Below are positions 43,245 through 51,759 of a DNA stretch of 64,000 nt, piece by piece; within the stretch, counting starts at the first letter, position 1, and each line of letters starts with the position of its first letter. Under the pieces are notes generated by a model. The model made no database searches. It was not told where the DNA came from and saw only the letters and a list, made by a program, of their open reading frames with translations. Source of the DNA: Oscillospiraceae bacterium (GTDB lineage Bacteria; Bacillota; Clostridia; Oscillospirales; CAG-272); contig SVSG01000006.1 of NCBI GenBank assembly GCA_015064415.1, positions 1 to 64,000 on the forward strand. The letters are read 5' to 3'. A program made the position numbers and the translations under genes.

Positions 43245-44624
43245 TCAGGAGATCTCGCCCTCTGAAAGGATCACGCTGACCGTCACTTCCGCATTGTCGC
43301 GCCACACCTTTACGGTGACGGTGCTGGCCACGGGAAAACGGTTCACCGTTTTGATCAGATCCGAGGTGTCGCGCACCACGAAATCATTCACGGAAAGGAT
43401 GACGTCGCCCACCCGGAATTTCCCCTTGGCATTGGCGGCATCCGCGCTCATCACGTACACGCCGTCAGCAGGCATGTAGTAGTACCCCTCCACCTCGGTG
43501 GGGGAGGATTGCACAAGCCCCGTTTCGGGATCGGTGGTGTACCACGTCCCCTTCTCGCCGCCGTGGCCGGTCACGCCCAGCAACGAGCGCCCCTCCACGA
43601 TCGGGTTGTCGCCGCTGAAAGAGCCCGTCGCGATGATCTGATCCAAGATCTGCTTGGCCCCGTCGATCGGGATGGCAAAGCCAAGCGACTCGTTATTCGA
43701 CATTTTGCGCACCACGATGCCCACCACGCGACCGTACATATCCGCCATGGGGCCACCGGAGTTGCCGGGGTTGACGCTGGCATCCGTCTGGATGACAAGG
43801 ATCTTCTTTTCATACGTGCCGTCGCTGTCATCGTCAATGGGCAGCAATCGGTTGATATAGGAGACCTTGCCGAAGGTAGAGGTCGCCACAAGCTCCAGAC
43901 CGTAAGGCGTGCCAACGGCCACCACGTCGTCTCCCACAAGCAGATCTGCCGAGGAGCCGAGCTTTGCGGGCACAAGCCCCGTTGCCTGCACGCGGAGCAC
44001 CGCCACGTCGGCGTCCTTGTTATAGCCCACGATCTCGGCTGTGTGCGCCGTGCCGTCGGGCAGCACGACCTGAATGGTGGAGGCATCCTTGATCACGTGA
44101 TAGTTGGTGCAGATATGCCCCTTATCGTCATACACGAAGCCGGAGCCCGTGCCGCGCCCCGTTTTGGTGATCACGGAGATGGTCACGGTGGATTTTTTCA
44201 TCACGTCCGCCGCCTCGTTCGGAGTCAGAAGGCCGCTTTGCTCGTCATACTCGCGCACGTAGACCACGCGCTCATTATACAACGTACGAATGATCTGAAA
44301 ACCGCCCTCGCCCATAAAAAGCACCAGCGTCAGCAGCGCAAGGCAAAGGGCCACCACGCCGCCGAACACGGCGAAAAAGGTGCGCTTGCTTTCCTTCGGT
44401 GCGGGCGTCGGCTCCGGCTTGAAATTCCACGTAAAGCTTTGCACGCACGCGCGTTCTTGCGTTGCTTGCTCTTCTTTTACCTCTTCCGCGACGATCTCGG
44501 CGGGGGCGTCGCTCGCCTCCCCCGTGCACGCGCATTGCTCGCAGGCGGGTGCCTGCGCGGGCTCGCTGATACGGTTCTCGCTCTCCCCCACGGTCTCGGG
44601 GGTCATGTCCTTATTTTCTTCCAT
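43245..44624 (-). CDS. HtrA/DegP-like membrane-anchored serine protease
   Basis: Envelope quality-control protease of 459 residues. It has an acidic N-terminal cytoplasmic tail, a single membrane helix (TFFAVFGGVVALCLALLTLVLF), then a trypsin-like domain outside with the catalytic His (TNYHVI), Asp (DADVAVL) and Ser (GNSGGP), and a C-terminal PDZ domain (FRVGDVILSVNDFVV). About 55 residues between the catalytic and PDZ regions form a Gly-rich insert. Start ATG at 44624 follows AAGGAG. It is 19 nt behind the histidine kinase, so one transcript is likely. Confidence 0.94.
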   Translation of the reverse strand: MEENKDMTPETVGESENRISEPAQAPACEQCACTGEASDAPAEIVAEEVKEEQATQERACVQSFTWNFKPEPTPAPKESKRTFFAVFGGVVALCLALLTLVLFMGEGGFQIIRTLYNERVVYVREYDEQSGLLTPNEAADVMKKSTVTISVITKTGRGTGSGFVYDDKGHICTNYHVIKDASTIQVVLPDGTAHTAEIVGYNKDADVAVLRVQATGLVPAKLGSSADLLVGDDVVAVGTPYGLELVATSTFGKVSYINRLLPIDDDSDGTYEKKILVIQTDASVNPGNSGGPMADMYGRVVGIVVRKMSNNESLGFAIPIDGAKQILDQIIATGSFSGDNPIVEGRSLLGVTGHGGEKGTWYTTDPETGLVQSSPTEVEGYYYMPADGVYVMSADAANAKGKFRVGDVILSVNDFVVRDTSDLIKTVNRFPVASTVTVKVWRDNAEVTVSVILSEGEIS

Positions 44625-44643
44625 ACGGTCTCCTTTAACATAC

Positions 44644-46095
44644 TCAGGCAAGCGGCAGCGTGAAATTGAATTCACAGAACTTCCCTTGCTCGCTGGTTAC
44701 CCATATTTTTTCATGGTGTGCATCCATAATGGTCTTGGAAATGAAAAGCCCAAGCCCCACGCCGCTTTTATCCAGTCCGCGGCTCTTATCCCCTTTGTAA
44801 AAACGCTCGAATACAAAGGGCAGATCGTCTGCGGCGATCCCTTCACCTTCATTATATACAGAAAGCTGCACGTGGTTATCCTTCACGCCCGTGACACGGA
44901 CGCGAAGCACGCCGCCCTCACGGGAAAATTTCACGGCGTTGTCGCAAATGTTATAAAGGATCTGATAGATGGCATCGTGGTCGCCGACGGCGATCATACG
45001 CTCCTCGTCGCAAAAGAATTCGACCTCCAGGCGCTTGCTGTCGATCTTCGCCTCGAAGGAAAACAGGATCCTGCGCGCCATCTCGCAGATGTCAAACGGC
45101 TTGAACTCAAATTTGCGGTCCCCCGCCTGAATGCGGGAAATATCCAAAAGCGAAGCTACCAAACGCGCCAGACGCGACACCTCCGCGCGGCAGACCTCCA
45201 GATAATGCTTATGCTTTTCCGGCGGGATCGCCCCCGACAGGATGTTATCGATAAATCCCGAAATGGTCGTCATCGGTGTGCGCAGATCGTGCGACACGTT
45301 CGCCACGAAGGTGTTGCGCATCACCTCAAGACGCGAGATCGAATCCGCCATATCGTTGAAGGCCACGGCAAGCGCCGCCACCTCGTCCTTGCCCTTCACG
45401 GGCACGCGCACGTCGTAGTTACCTGCGGCAAATTCGCCCGCCATGCGGCTCATGTTCCGTAGCGGCGCGATCACGCGCTCGGTAATGATATACACAAAGA
45501 TCAGCGCCGCCAGCATGACCCAAAGACTGCTGATCAGAATGGTCTTGATCATCACGTCAAGCAGCGCGTCCTGCGTGACGGAGGGAGAGCAGGCAAACAC
45601 CGTGCCGCATACGTATCCGTTCTCCGTGAACACGGGGGCCGTGTAAAACAGATGCGGGCGGTCAAACACCCCCTCCAGCGTCTGAAATTCAGACAGCTCG
45701 ACAAGATTATTGACCTCGTTCATGATGCTCAAGGGGATCCTTGCGCCCCCTGCGGCGATCTCCCCGTCCGCGGAGATCATGCGCACCACCTTACCGTCCT
45801 CGTTCACTAACAGGATGCTCATATCCTCGTCCAGATTGCCAAAGGCGGCAAGCATGCGGTCCACGTCCGCTTGCGAGGCGAACACGATCTGATCCATCGC
45901 GTTGGCGGAAAGCGTTTCGGCGCGCGCGCCGAGGAACTCTGCCGCGCCGTGCGCGGTGTTGGAAAGCATCCTTTCCTTGGAGGCGACGGCATAGCTGTTG
46001 ACCATGCCCGTGATGATAGACACCAGCACGGCAAAGCTGATGAAAATAATCACCATAAAGGTGGTGATGTATTTGGCAAACACGCTTTTAAACAT
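44644..46095 (-). CDS. Membrane sensor histidine kinase
   Basis: Two-component sensor of 483 residues. Two membrane helices (about 10-32 and 183-204) flank an extracytoplasmic domain; a HAMP linker follows, then the HisKA domain with His269 in SHDLRTP, and the ATPase with N-box ICDNAVKFS and G-boxes SGVGLGLFI. The sensed signal is unknown; with HtrA and MgtC in the same operon, envelope or cation stress is a reasonable guess. It pairs with the response regulator upstream. Confidence 0.94.
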   Translation of the reverse strand: MFKSVFAKYITTFMVIIFISFAVLVSIITGMVNSYAVASKERMLSNTAHGAAEFLGARAETLSANAMDQIVFASQADVDRMLAAFGNLDEDMSILLVNEDGKVVRMISADGEIAAGGARIPLSIMNEVNNLVELSEFQTLEGVFDRPHLFYTAPVFTENGYVCGTVFACSPSVTQDALLDVMIKTILISSLWVMLAALIFVYIITERVIAPLRNMSRMAGEFAAGNYDVRVPVKGKDEVAALAVAFNDMADSISRLEVMRNTFVANVSHDLRTPMTTISGFIDNILSGAIPPEKHKHYLEVCRAEVSRLARLVASLLDISRIQAGDRKFEFKPFDICEMARRILFSFEAKIDSKRLEVEFFCDEERMIAVGDHDAIYQILYNICDNAVKFSREGGVLRVRVTGVKDNHVQLSVYNEGEGIAADDLPFVFERFYKGDKSRGLDKSGVGLGLFISKTIMDAHHEKIWVTSEQGKFCEFNFTLPLA

Positions 46096-46124
46096 AGCCG
46101 TCTCCTTCCTGCAAAAATGTAGCA

Positions 46125-46153
46125 ATGCCGCCGCAAGTTTCCTGCGGCGGCAT
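46125..46153 (-). other. Hairpin between response regulator and kinase genes
   Basis: 11-bp stem ATGCCGCCGCA/TGCGGCGGCAT with a 7-nt loop in the 75-nt intercistronic gap. The T-run is interrupted (ATTGCTACATTTTTG), so partial termination or mRNA processing may make more regulator than kinase. Confidence 0.5.
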
Positions 46154-46170
46154 GGGGGACGCGGGATCGG

Positions 46171-46866
46171 TTAGTTATAAAGCTCAAACTTATAGCCGAT
46201 GCCCCAAACGGTCTTCAAGGCCCACTTGTCGGAAACGCCCTCCAGCTTTTCGCGCAGACGTTTGATATGTACGTCTACGGTGCGGGAGTCACCAAGGAAG
46301 GCGAAATCCCATACGTGCTCGAGAAGCAGCTCGCGGCTGAATACGCGGTTGGGGTTGGAGGCAAGGCAATAAAGCAGCTGCAATTCCTTCGGGGGGATGT
46401 CCACCTTCTTGCCCTTTAACTTCAATTCAAATCTGTTCTGACTGATCTCGAAATTCTCATACTTGATCACGTCATCGTCATCTTCCTTGTGCAGGTGCGA
46501 CTGATAGCGGCGCATGACCGCCTTCACGCGTGCGGAAAGCTCCTTGAGGTCGAAGGGCTTGACAACGAAATCGTCAGCGCCCATCTCAAGGCCCAGCACC
46601 TTATCAAAGGTCTCGCCCTTGGCCGTGACCATGATCACGGGCTTGGGGGAATCCTTGCGGATCTCCGTCAGCACCTGTTGGCCGTCCATTTTGGGCATCA
46701 TGATATCCAGAAGCACGATGTCGGGGGAGGCGGTTTTGAAAACGGCAACACCCTCAAGCCCGTCATTGGCGGTGATCACTTCGCATCCTTCGCTTTCAAA
46801 GTGCGTCTTCAGAATGTCGCAAATATTGGGGTCGTCGTCCACGACCAGAATTTTGGTGCCAACCAT
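46171..46866 (-). CDS. OmpR/PhoB-family response regulator
   Basis: DNA-binding response regulator of 231 residues. Receiver domain with acidic pocket (VVDDD), phospho-acceptor Asp54 (LLDIMMP), Thr (MVTAKG) and Lys (FVVKPF); then a winged-helix effector domain with DSRTVDVHIKRLREKL and GIGYKFE. It is the first gene of a probable five-gene operon (regulator, kinase, HtrA, two MgtC) and likely controls that operon. Confidence 0.95.
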   Translation of the reverse strand: MVGTKILVVDDDPNICDILKTHFESEGCEVITANDGLEGVAVFKTASPDIVLLDIMMPKMDGQQVLTEIRKDSPKPVIMVTAKGETFDKVLGLEMGADDFVVKPFDLKELSARVKAVMRRYQSHLHKEDDDDVIKYENFEISQNRFELKLKGKKVDIPPKELQLLYCLASNPNRVFSRELLLEHVWDFAFLGDSRTVDVHIKRLREKLEGVSDKWALKTVWGIGYKFELYN

Positions 46867-46953
46867 GTTTCATACCTCCCGTGATATGCGCCCGCGACCT
46901 TGTTTTCGATAAAAGCAACAAAATATCGAGGGCACAAGTTTAACTTTTATACT

Positions 46954-46981
46954 ATTATAACACATTTGCACATTTTTGAAA
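46954..46981 (-). promoter_or_regulatory. Promoter of the two-component/HtrA/MgtC operon
   Basis: TTTCAA (46976-46981) and TATAAT (46954-46959), 16-nt spacer. The 339-nt gap to ychF otherwise holds only the divergent ychF promoter and A/T-rich sequence with no gene. Confidence 0.6.
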
Positions 46982-47093
46982 AGAGATTTTACAAAAAAAG
47001 TTCAAAATTGCGCCTTTATTCACCGCTTTTTCACATTTATGCACGCGCCCGCGCAAAAAAAGCGTTTTCTTGCCGTATTTTTCGCACATCCCC

Positions 47094-47122
47094 TTGCCAA
47101 ATTTCACATTTTGTTGTATAAT
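47094..47122 (+). promoter_or_regulatory. Promoter of the ychF operon
   Basis: TTGCCA (47094-47099) and TATAAT (47117-47122), 17-nt spacer. Confidence 0.75.
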
Positions 47123-47205
47123 AGATTGGTTAAATATATTTTCCGCAAAGCGGCGGCACGCCGCCCCCCAAGCAGAAATCTAATTCAAGCACAAGGAGAA
47201 TTTTT

Positions 47206-48300
47206 ATGAAACTTGGTATCGTGGGTCTTCCCAACGTGGGAAAAAGCACACTTTTCAACGCGCTCACCAACGCGGGCGCAGAATCGGCCAACTACCCCTT
47301 CTGCACCATTGAACCCAACGTCGGCGTGGTGGCCGTGCCCGACGCCCGTATGGACTTTTTGGCCAAGATGTATGCCCCCGAAAAATACACCCCCGCCGTC
47401 ATCGAATTCGTGGACATCGCAGGTCTTGTGCGCGGCGCCTCCAAGGGTGAGGGCCTTGGCAACAAGTTCCTTTCTCACATCCGTGAGGTGGACGCCATCA
47501 TTCACGTAGTGCGTTGCTTCAATGACGACAACATCATCCACGTGGACGGCGCCGTCGATCCGATGCGCGACGTGGAGACCATCAACATGGAGCTGATCTT
47601 TTCCGATATGGAAATGGTCGAGCGCCGCATCGACCGCGTGAAGAAGGCCATGAAGGGCGACAAGACCCTTGCCGCCGAGCTTGCCCTTTTCGAGCGCATC
47701 TATAAGACGCTTTCCGACGGCTTCACCGCCCGCACCATCGACCTCACCGAGGACGAGCGCGCCATGCTTTACGACACCCCTCTGCTCACGATGAAGCCCG
47801 TCATTTACGCCGCCAACGTCAGCGAGGACGAGGCAGGCGAGGAGCCCTTGGCCAACCCCCACTACGTCAAGCTGAAGGAATTTGCCGCAAGCGAGCACGC
47901 CGAGGTGCTGCCCGTTTGCGCACAGATCGAGGCGGAGATCGCCGAGCTTTCCCTTGAGGAAAAGCAGGCATTCCTGGAGGATCTGGGCATTGCGGAAAGC
48001 GGCCTTGACCGCCTGATCAAAGCAAGCTATTCCCTGCTCGGTCTGATCAGCTTCCTCACCGCAGGCCCCAAGGAGGTGCGCGCCTGGACGATCACGCGCG
48101 GCACCAAGGCCCCCGGTGCCGCCGGCAAGATCCACAGCGACTTCGAGCGCGGCTTTATCCGCGCGGAGATCGTCAGCTATGACGATCTGGTGCGACTTGG
48201 CACGATGAACGCCGTCAAGGAGGCAGGCCTTCTGCGCTCCGAGGGTAAGGAATACGTGATGCAGGACGGAGACATCGTTGTCTTCCGCTTCAACGTCTGA
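47206..48300 (+). CDS. ychF: Redox-regulated ATPase YchF (Obg family)
   Basis: Ribosome-associated P-loop NTPase with ATP preference, 364 residues. G1 [16 protein letters not shown]3 [10 protein letters not shown], the NVSEDE region in place of the canonical NKxD (as expected for YchF), and the C-terminal TGS domain ending [12 protein letters not shown]. Full length. It starts a four-gene operon with trmB, a nitroreductase gene and truB. Its stop overlaps the trmB start. Confidence 0.96.
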   Translation: MKLGIVGLPNVGKSTLFNALTNAGAESANYPFCTIEPNVGVVAVPDARMDFLAKMYAPEKYTPAVIEFVDIAGLVRGASKGEGLGNKFLSHIREVDAIIHVVRCFNDDNIIHVDGAVDPMRDVETINMELIFSDMEMVERRIDRVKKAMKGDKTLAAELALFERIYKTLSDGFTARTIDLTEDERAMLYDTPLLTMKPVIYAANVSEDEAGEEPLANPHYVKLKEFAASEHAEVLPVCAQIEAEIAELSLEEKQAFLEDLGIAESGLDRLIKASYSLLGLISFLTAGPKEVRAWTITRGTKAPGAAGKIHSDFERGFIRAEIVSYDDLVRLGTMNAVKEAGLLRSEGKEYVMQDGDIVVFRFNV

Positions 48301-48953
48301 TGCGCGCCCGCAAGAAAAAGCACGGTGCCGAGCGCATTGCCGCCTGCGCGCACCTGCTGATTGAAGACCCCACCATTCTTGCCGAAAATCCGCAAGCCCC
48401 CTTCCCCGTGGAGCGTCCGCTCCATCTGGAGATCGGCTGCGGCAAGGGCAGCTTTGCCTGCGGCATGGCGGCCGCCCACCCCGAGGTGAATTTTATTGCG
48501 ATGGAGCGTGTACCGGACGTCGCGTGCCTTGCATTGGAAAAGGCAGAGCGCGAGGCGGAAAGCCGCCCCGACAATCTGCGCTTTCTCATCGGCAACGCGG
48601 AAAATCTGACCGAGTGGCTCCCCGCACACAGCGTGGATACGCTGTATCTGAACTTCAGCGATCCGTGGCCCAAGGCGGGACACAAAAAAAGACGTCTCAC
48701 GCACCGCCTTTTCCTGGAAAGATACCAAACAGTACTCAAAAAAGGGGGTACGTTGCGCTTTAAAACCGACAACGTGGGGCTTTTTGACTTCTCTCTGGAG
48801 GAGTTTGAGGCCATGGGACTTGAGATGTACGACCTTACAAGAGATCTGCACAATTCCCCCTGGAACGAAGGGAACGTCATGACCGAATACGAGAAGGCGT
48901 GGTCGGAAAAGGGTTACCCCATCCACGCCGTCACCGTCAAATTCAAGGAGTAA
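48300..48953 (+). CDS. trmB: tRNA (guanine46-N7)-methyltransferase
   Basis: SAM-dependent enzyme making m7G46 in tRNA, 217 residues. SAM motif LEIGCGKGSF and the family signature NFSDPWPKAGHKKRRL are clear, with the C-terminal substrate region TEYEKAWSEKG. The start ATG overlaps the last base of ychF (TGATG), so the two are translationally coupled. Confidence 0.94.
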   Translation: MRARKKKHGAERIAACAHLLIEDPTILAENPQAPFPVERPLHLEIGCGKGSFACGMAAAHPEVNFIAMERVPDVACLALEKAEREAESRPDNLRFLIGNAENLTEWLPAHSVDTLYLNFSDPWPKAGHKKRRLTHRLFLERYQTVLKKGGTLRFKTDNVGLFDFSLEEFEAMGLEMYDLTRDLHNSPWNEGNVMTEYEKAWSEKGYPIHAVTVKFKE

Positions 48954-48955
48954 GT

Positions 48956-49528
48956 ATGCTGGAAGAACTGGTGGTTAAAAACCGAAGCTACCGCACCTTT
49001 GACCCCACCCGCCCCATCACCGAAAAGGACATGCGCGCGCTGGTGGATCTTGCCCGCCGCACGGCATCCGCCGTCAACCGTCAGCCGTTGCGCTATCGCA
49101 TCGTCAGCAAGCCGGCGGAATGCGCCATGATGCTTGCAAACACGCGCTACGCAGGCGCGCTTTCGATCAAGCTCCCGCCCGAAGGGCACGAGCCGACCGG
49201 CTACATCGTCATGTTTTACGATAAGGAAGGAAACGGCAACGAAAGGCGCGCCAATCAGGACCTTGGCATTGCGGCGCAAACCATCCTGCTCGGCGCCACG
49301 GAAAAGGGGTTCGGCGGTTGCATGGTCGGCAGCTTCAACGCCGAGCGCGTAAATGCCGATCTTGTGATCCCCGACCGCTACGCGCCGCTGCTTGTCATCG
49401 CCCTCGGCACCCCCGCCGAGGAGGTGCGTCTTGTCGAAGCCGAGGATGCGGAGCACCTGACCTATTACCGTGACGAGAACAACGTCCATTTTGTACCCAA
49501 GCTGAAATTGGAGGATGTACTGCTTTGA
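48956..49528 (+). CDS. Nitroreductase-family flavoprotein
   Basis: FMN-dependent oxidoreductase of 190 residues. It begins with the family pattern ELVVKNRSYRTFDPTRPI; RTASAVNRQPLRYRIV binds the FMN phosphate; QDLGIAAQTILLGATEKGFGG and VIALGTPAE complete the fold. The substrate is unknown. Start ATG at 48956 with AAGGAG upstream, 2 nt after trmB; it overlaps truB by 4 nt. Confidence 0.9.
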   Translation: MLEELVVKNRSYRTFDPTRPITEKDMRALVDLARRTASAVNRQPLRYRIVSKPAECAMMLANTRYAGALSIKLPPEGHEPTGYIVMFYDKEGNGNERRANQDLGIAAQTILLGATEKGFGGCMVGSFNAERVNADLVIPDRYAPLLVIALGTPAEEVRLVEAEDAEHLTYYRDENNVHFVPKLKLEDVLL

Positions 49529-50436
49529 CCAACAGTGAAATTTCCGGCGTTCTGGTGGTGGAAAAGCCCGCAGGCAAGACCTCGCACGATGTGGTGGGGG
49601 CGGTGCGCCGCCTGTATCACACCCGTCGCGTGGGACACACGGGCACGCTGGACCCGATGGCCACGGGCGTGCTTGTGGTGCTGATCGGCCGCGCCGCCAA
49701 GGCCGCCGAATATCTGAGCGTGCATGACAAGGAATACCGCGCCGTGTTGCGCCTCGGGCTTACCACGGACACCGAGGATATTACCGGAAAAACTCTTACC
49801 GTTTCGGGGGATATTCCCTCCTCGACGCAGGTGATCGAGGCGGCAGAGGGCTTTGTGGGCGAGATATTGCAAACGCCCCCGATGTACAGCGCCTTGAAGG
49901 TAAACGGACAAAAATTGTGCGATCTGGCACGCCGCGGCGTCGAGGTTGAACGTAAGCCGCGACCGATCACCGTGTACGCGCTTTCCTGCCGTCATCTGCA
50001 GGAAAACGATTACGAATTGCAGGTGCGCTGCTCTGCCGGCACCTACATCCGCACGCTCTGTGCCGACATCGGCGCAAAGCTTGGATGCGGAGGCGTGATG
50101 GCGGCACTCCAACGCGTAGCGGTCGGGGAGTATTCTCTTGAAAACGCCGTATCGCTTGAAACGCTAGAGGACAAAAACGACGATGAGCGCGCCGCATTGC
50201 TGCTACCGACCGAGTCGCTTTTTGCAGAGCTTCCCGCCGTACGTCTGCCCGCCTTTTTTGAAAAGCTGTCGCGCAGCGGGTGCGAGATCTATCAAAAAAA
50301 GATCGGCACCACCCACCCCACAGGCACGCGCGTGCGCCTTTGTGACGAGCACGGCAAATTTTTCGCTTTGGGCGAGGTGCGCGAGTACGAAAACGGCTCC
50401 GCCATCAAGGCCGTTAAAATGTTTGACATTGCATAA
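49525..50436 (+). CDS. truB: tRNA pseudouridine-55 synthase
   Basis: Forms pseudouridine 55 in the T-loop of tRNAs, 303 residues. The catalytic Asp is in HTGTLDPMATG; TPPMYSALKVNGQKLCDLARRG and GTYIRTLCADIG are further TruB motifs; a PUA-like C-terminus follows. The start is a TTG at 49525 overlapping the nitroreductase stop, with GGAGG about 9 nt upstream. Finding truB here rather than beside rbfA/ribF is a departure from the usual Firmicutes order. Confidence 0.94.
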   Translation: MTNSEISGVLVVEKPAGKTSHDVVGAVRRLYHTRRVGHTGTLDPMATGVLVVLIGRAAKAAEYLSVHDKEYRAVLRLGLTTDTEDITGKTLTVSGDIPSSTQVIEAAEGFVGEILQTPPMYSALKVNGQKLCDLARRGVEVERKPRPITVYALSCRHLQENDYELQVRCSAGTYIRTLCADIGAKLGCGGVMAALQRVAVGEYSLENAVSLETLEDKNDDERAALLLPTESLFAELPAVRLPAFFEKLSRSGCEIYQKKIGTTHPTGTRVRLCDEHGKFFALGEVREYENGSAIKAVKMFDIA

Positions 50437-50467
50437 GAGAAGGCCGACGGACCCCGTCGGCCTTCTC
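50437..50467 (+). terminator. Terminator of the ychF-truB operon
   Basis: 14-bp stem GAGAAGGCCGACGG with its complement, 3-nt loop, directly after the stop codon; followed by CGTATTTT, a weak T-run. Confidence 0.7.
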
Positions 50468-50531
50468 CGTATTTTCAAGCGCTTAGATGTAAAAAAGGAC
50501 ACAAAGCAAAGAGATACGTCCTTTTTTCGTC

Positions 50532-50560
50532 TTGACTGTGTGGGCGAATTGTTATATAAT
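50532..50560 (+). promoter_or_regulatory. Promoter of the sialidase-like gene
   Basis: TTGACT (50532-50537) and TATAAT (50555-50560), 17-nt spacer. Confidence 0.8.
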
Positions 50561-50587
50561 GGAGAAAAAGTGAAAAAGGAGCGTCAT

Positions 50588-51709
50588 ATGGCAAACGTCA
50601 AAACGCCCGCACGCGTTTACAAGACTTTTCAAAGGGTTGGCAAGGAAGTCAAGTTCATCGGCACCGGTGAGGGGAATCCCAGAAACGGCGAGGGGGCTTT
50701 TTTGCGTCTTCAAAACGGCAACATTCTTTTTGCCTATACCGAATACGTTGGCGAGGACTACCATGATGCCTGCCGCGCACACATTGTCGGCATGGAGTCA
50801 GCAGACGAGGGTGACACCTGGACCGAGCCGCGCGTGCTGCTGGACTTTCCCACCGAAAAGGGCAACGTGATGAGCGTATCGCTCTTGCGCATGAACAACG
50901 GTGACGTCGGTCTTTTCTATCTTCAACACGTGGTCACGGAGGTCTATCCCGGCCTTTGCCTTGGCAAAATGATCCGCTCAAGTGACGAGGGTAAAACATG
51001 GAGCGCCCCCGTCGCTACCACGCCCCGAAACTATTACGTTGTCAACAACGACCGCGTTTTGTGCCTCCAAAACGGTGACATTTTCTTCGCGGCGGCACTC
51101 CACAACAACGCCGCCGATCACAGCAAGACAAACGAAAAGATCGCGCGCGGTGTGGCATGCTTTTTCCGCTCCACCGATGACGGTAAGACCTTCCGTGACG
51201 AGGGCGTGGTACTGGAAGCACCCTTCCCCGACGTGGATCACGTCGGGTTGCAGGAGCCGGGGCTTTTCCAATTTGAGGACGGCACCCTCTGGGCCTATTT
51301 CCGCACGCGGCTTGGCTGTCAGTACCGCTCGCTTTCCACCGACAACGGCCACACGTGGAGCGCACCCATGCCGGATCTCCGCTTCACCTCCCCCCGCGCG
51401 CCGATGCTGGTAAAAACGGTAGGCAAATACACAGTCGCTGTTTTCAATCCCGTGCCCGAGGGCGCGTATACCGCCCCGCCCTTCGGTATGGATCGCACCC
51501 CCTTGATGCTTTCGGTAAGCGAGGACGGCGGCAAGAGCTTCCCGCGCGCTTACCTTTTGGAGGATGACCCAAAGAACGCCTATTGCTATCCCGCCGTCAT
51601 CGAGACCCCGGGTGGATTCCTGGTTGCCTACTATCATTCCAACGGCACGGGGCAGTTCCTCAACTGCACCAAGATCACCAGAGTTTTGTTTGACGAGATC
51701 AAGGAATAA
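50588..51709 (+). CDS. BNR-repeat sialidase-like protein, cytoplasmic
   Basis: A 373-residue beta-propeller protein of the BNR/sialidase superfamily. At least five Asp-box-like repeats are visible: SADEGDTW, SSDEGKTW, STDDGKTF, STDNGHTW and SEDGGKSF. An N-terminal GEGNPRNGEGAF and late EPGLFQFEDG resemble the BNR_2 group. There is no signal peptide, unusual for true sialidases, so another glycosidic or lyase activity inside the cell is as likely. Start ATG at 50588 after AAGGAG. It is a single-gene unit, convergent with the uronate isomerase homologue. Confidence 0.75.
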   Translation: MANVKTPARVYKTFQRVGKEVKFIGTGEGNPRNGEGAFLRLQNGNILFAYTEYVGEDYHDACRAHIVGMESADEGDTWTEPRVLLDFPTEKGNVMSVSLLRMNNGDVGLFYLQHVVTEVYPGLCLGKMIRSSDEGKTWSAPVATTPRNYYVVNNDRVLCLQNGDIFFAAALHNNAADHSKTNEKIARGVACFFRSTDDGKTFRDEGVVLEAPFPDVDHVGLQEPGLFQFEDGTLWAYFRTRLGCQYRSLSTDNGHTWSAPMPDLRFTSPRAPMLVKTVGKYTVAVFNPVPEGAYTAPPFGMDRTPLMLSVSEDGGKSFPRAYLLEDDPKNAYCYPAVIETPGGFLVAYYHSNGTGQFLNCTKITRVLFDEIKE

Positions 51710-51712
51710 TGA

Positions 51713-51759
51713 AAAAAGCCCCGTAACGGTGTGAGTTTTGCACCGTTACGGGGTGTTTT
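51713..51759. terminator. Bidirectional terminator
   Basis: 13-bp stem CCCCGTAACGGTG with its complement, loop TGAGTTTTG, A-run and T-run on opposite sides. It separates two convergent genes and overlaps the last base of the right-hand one. Confidence 0.85.
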
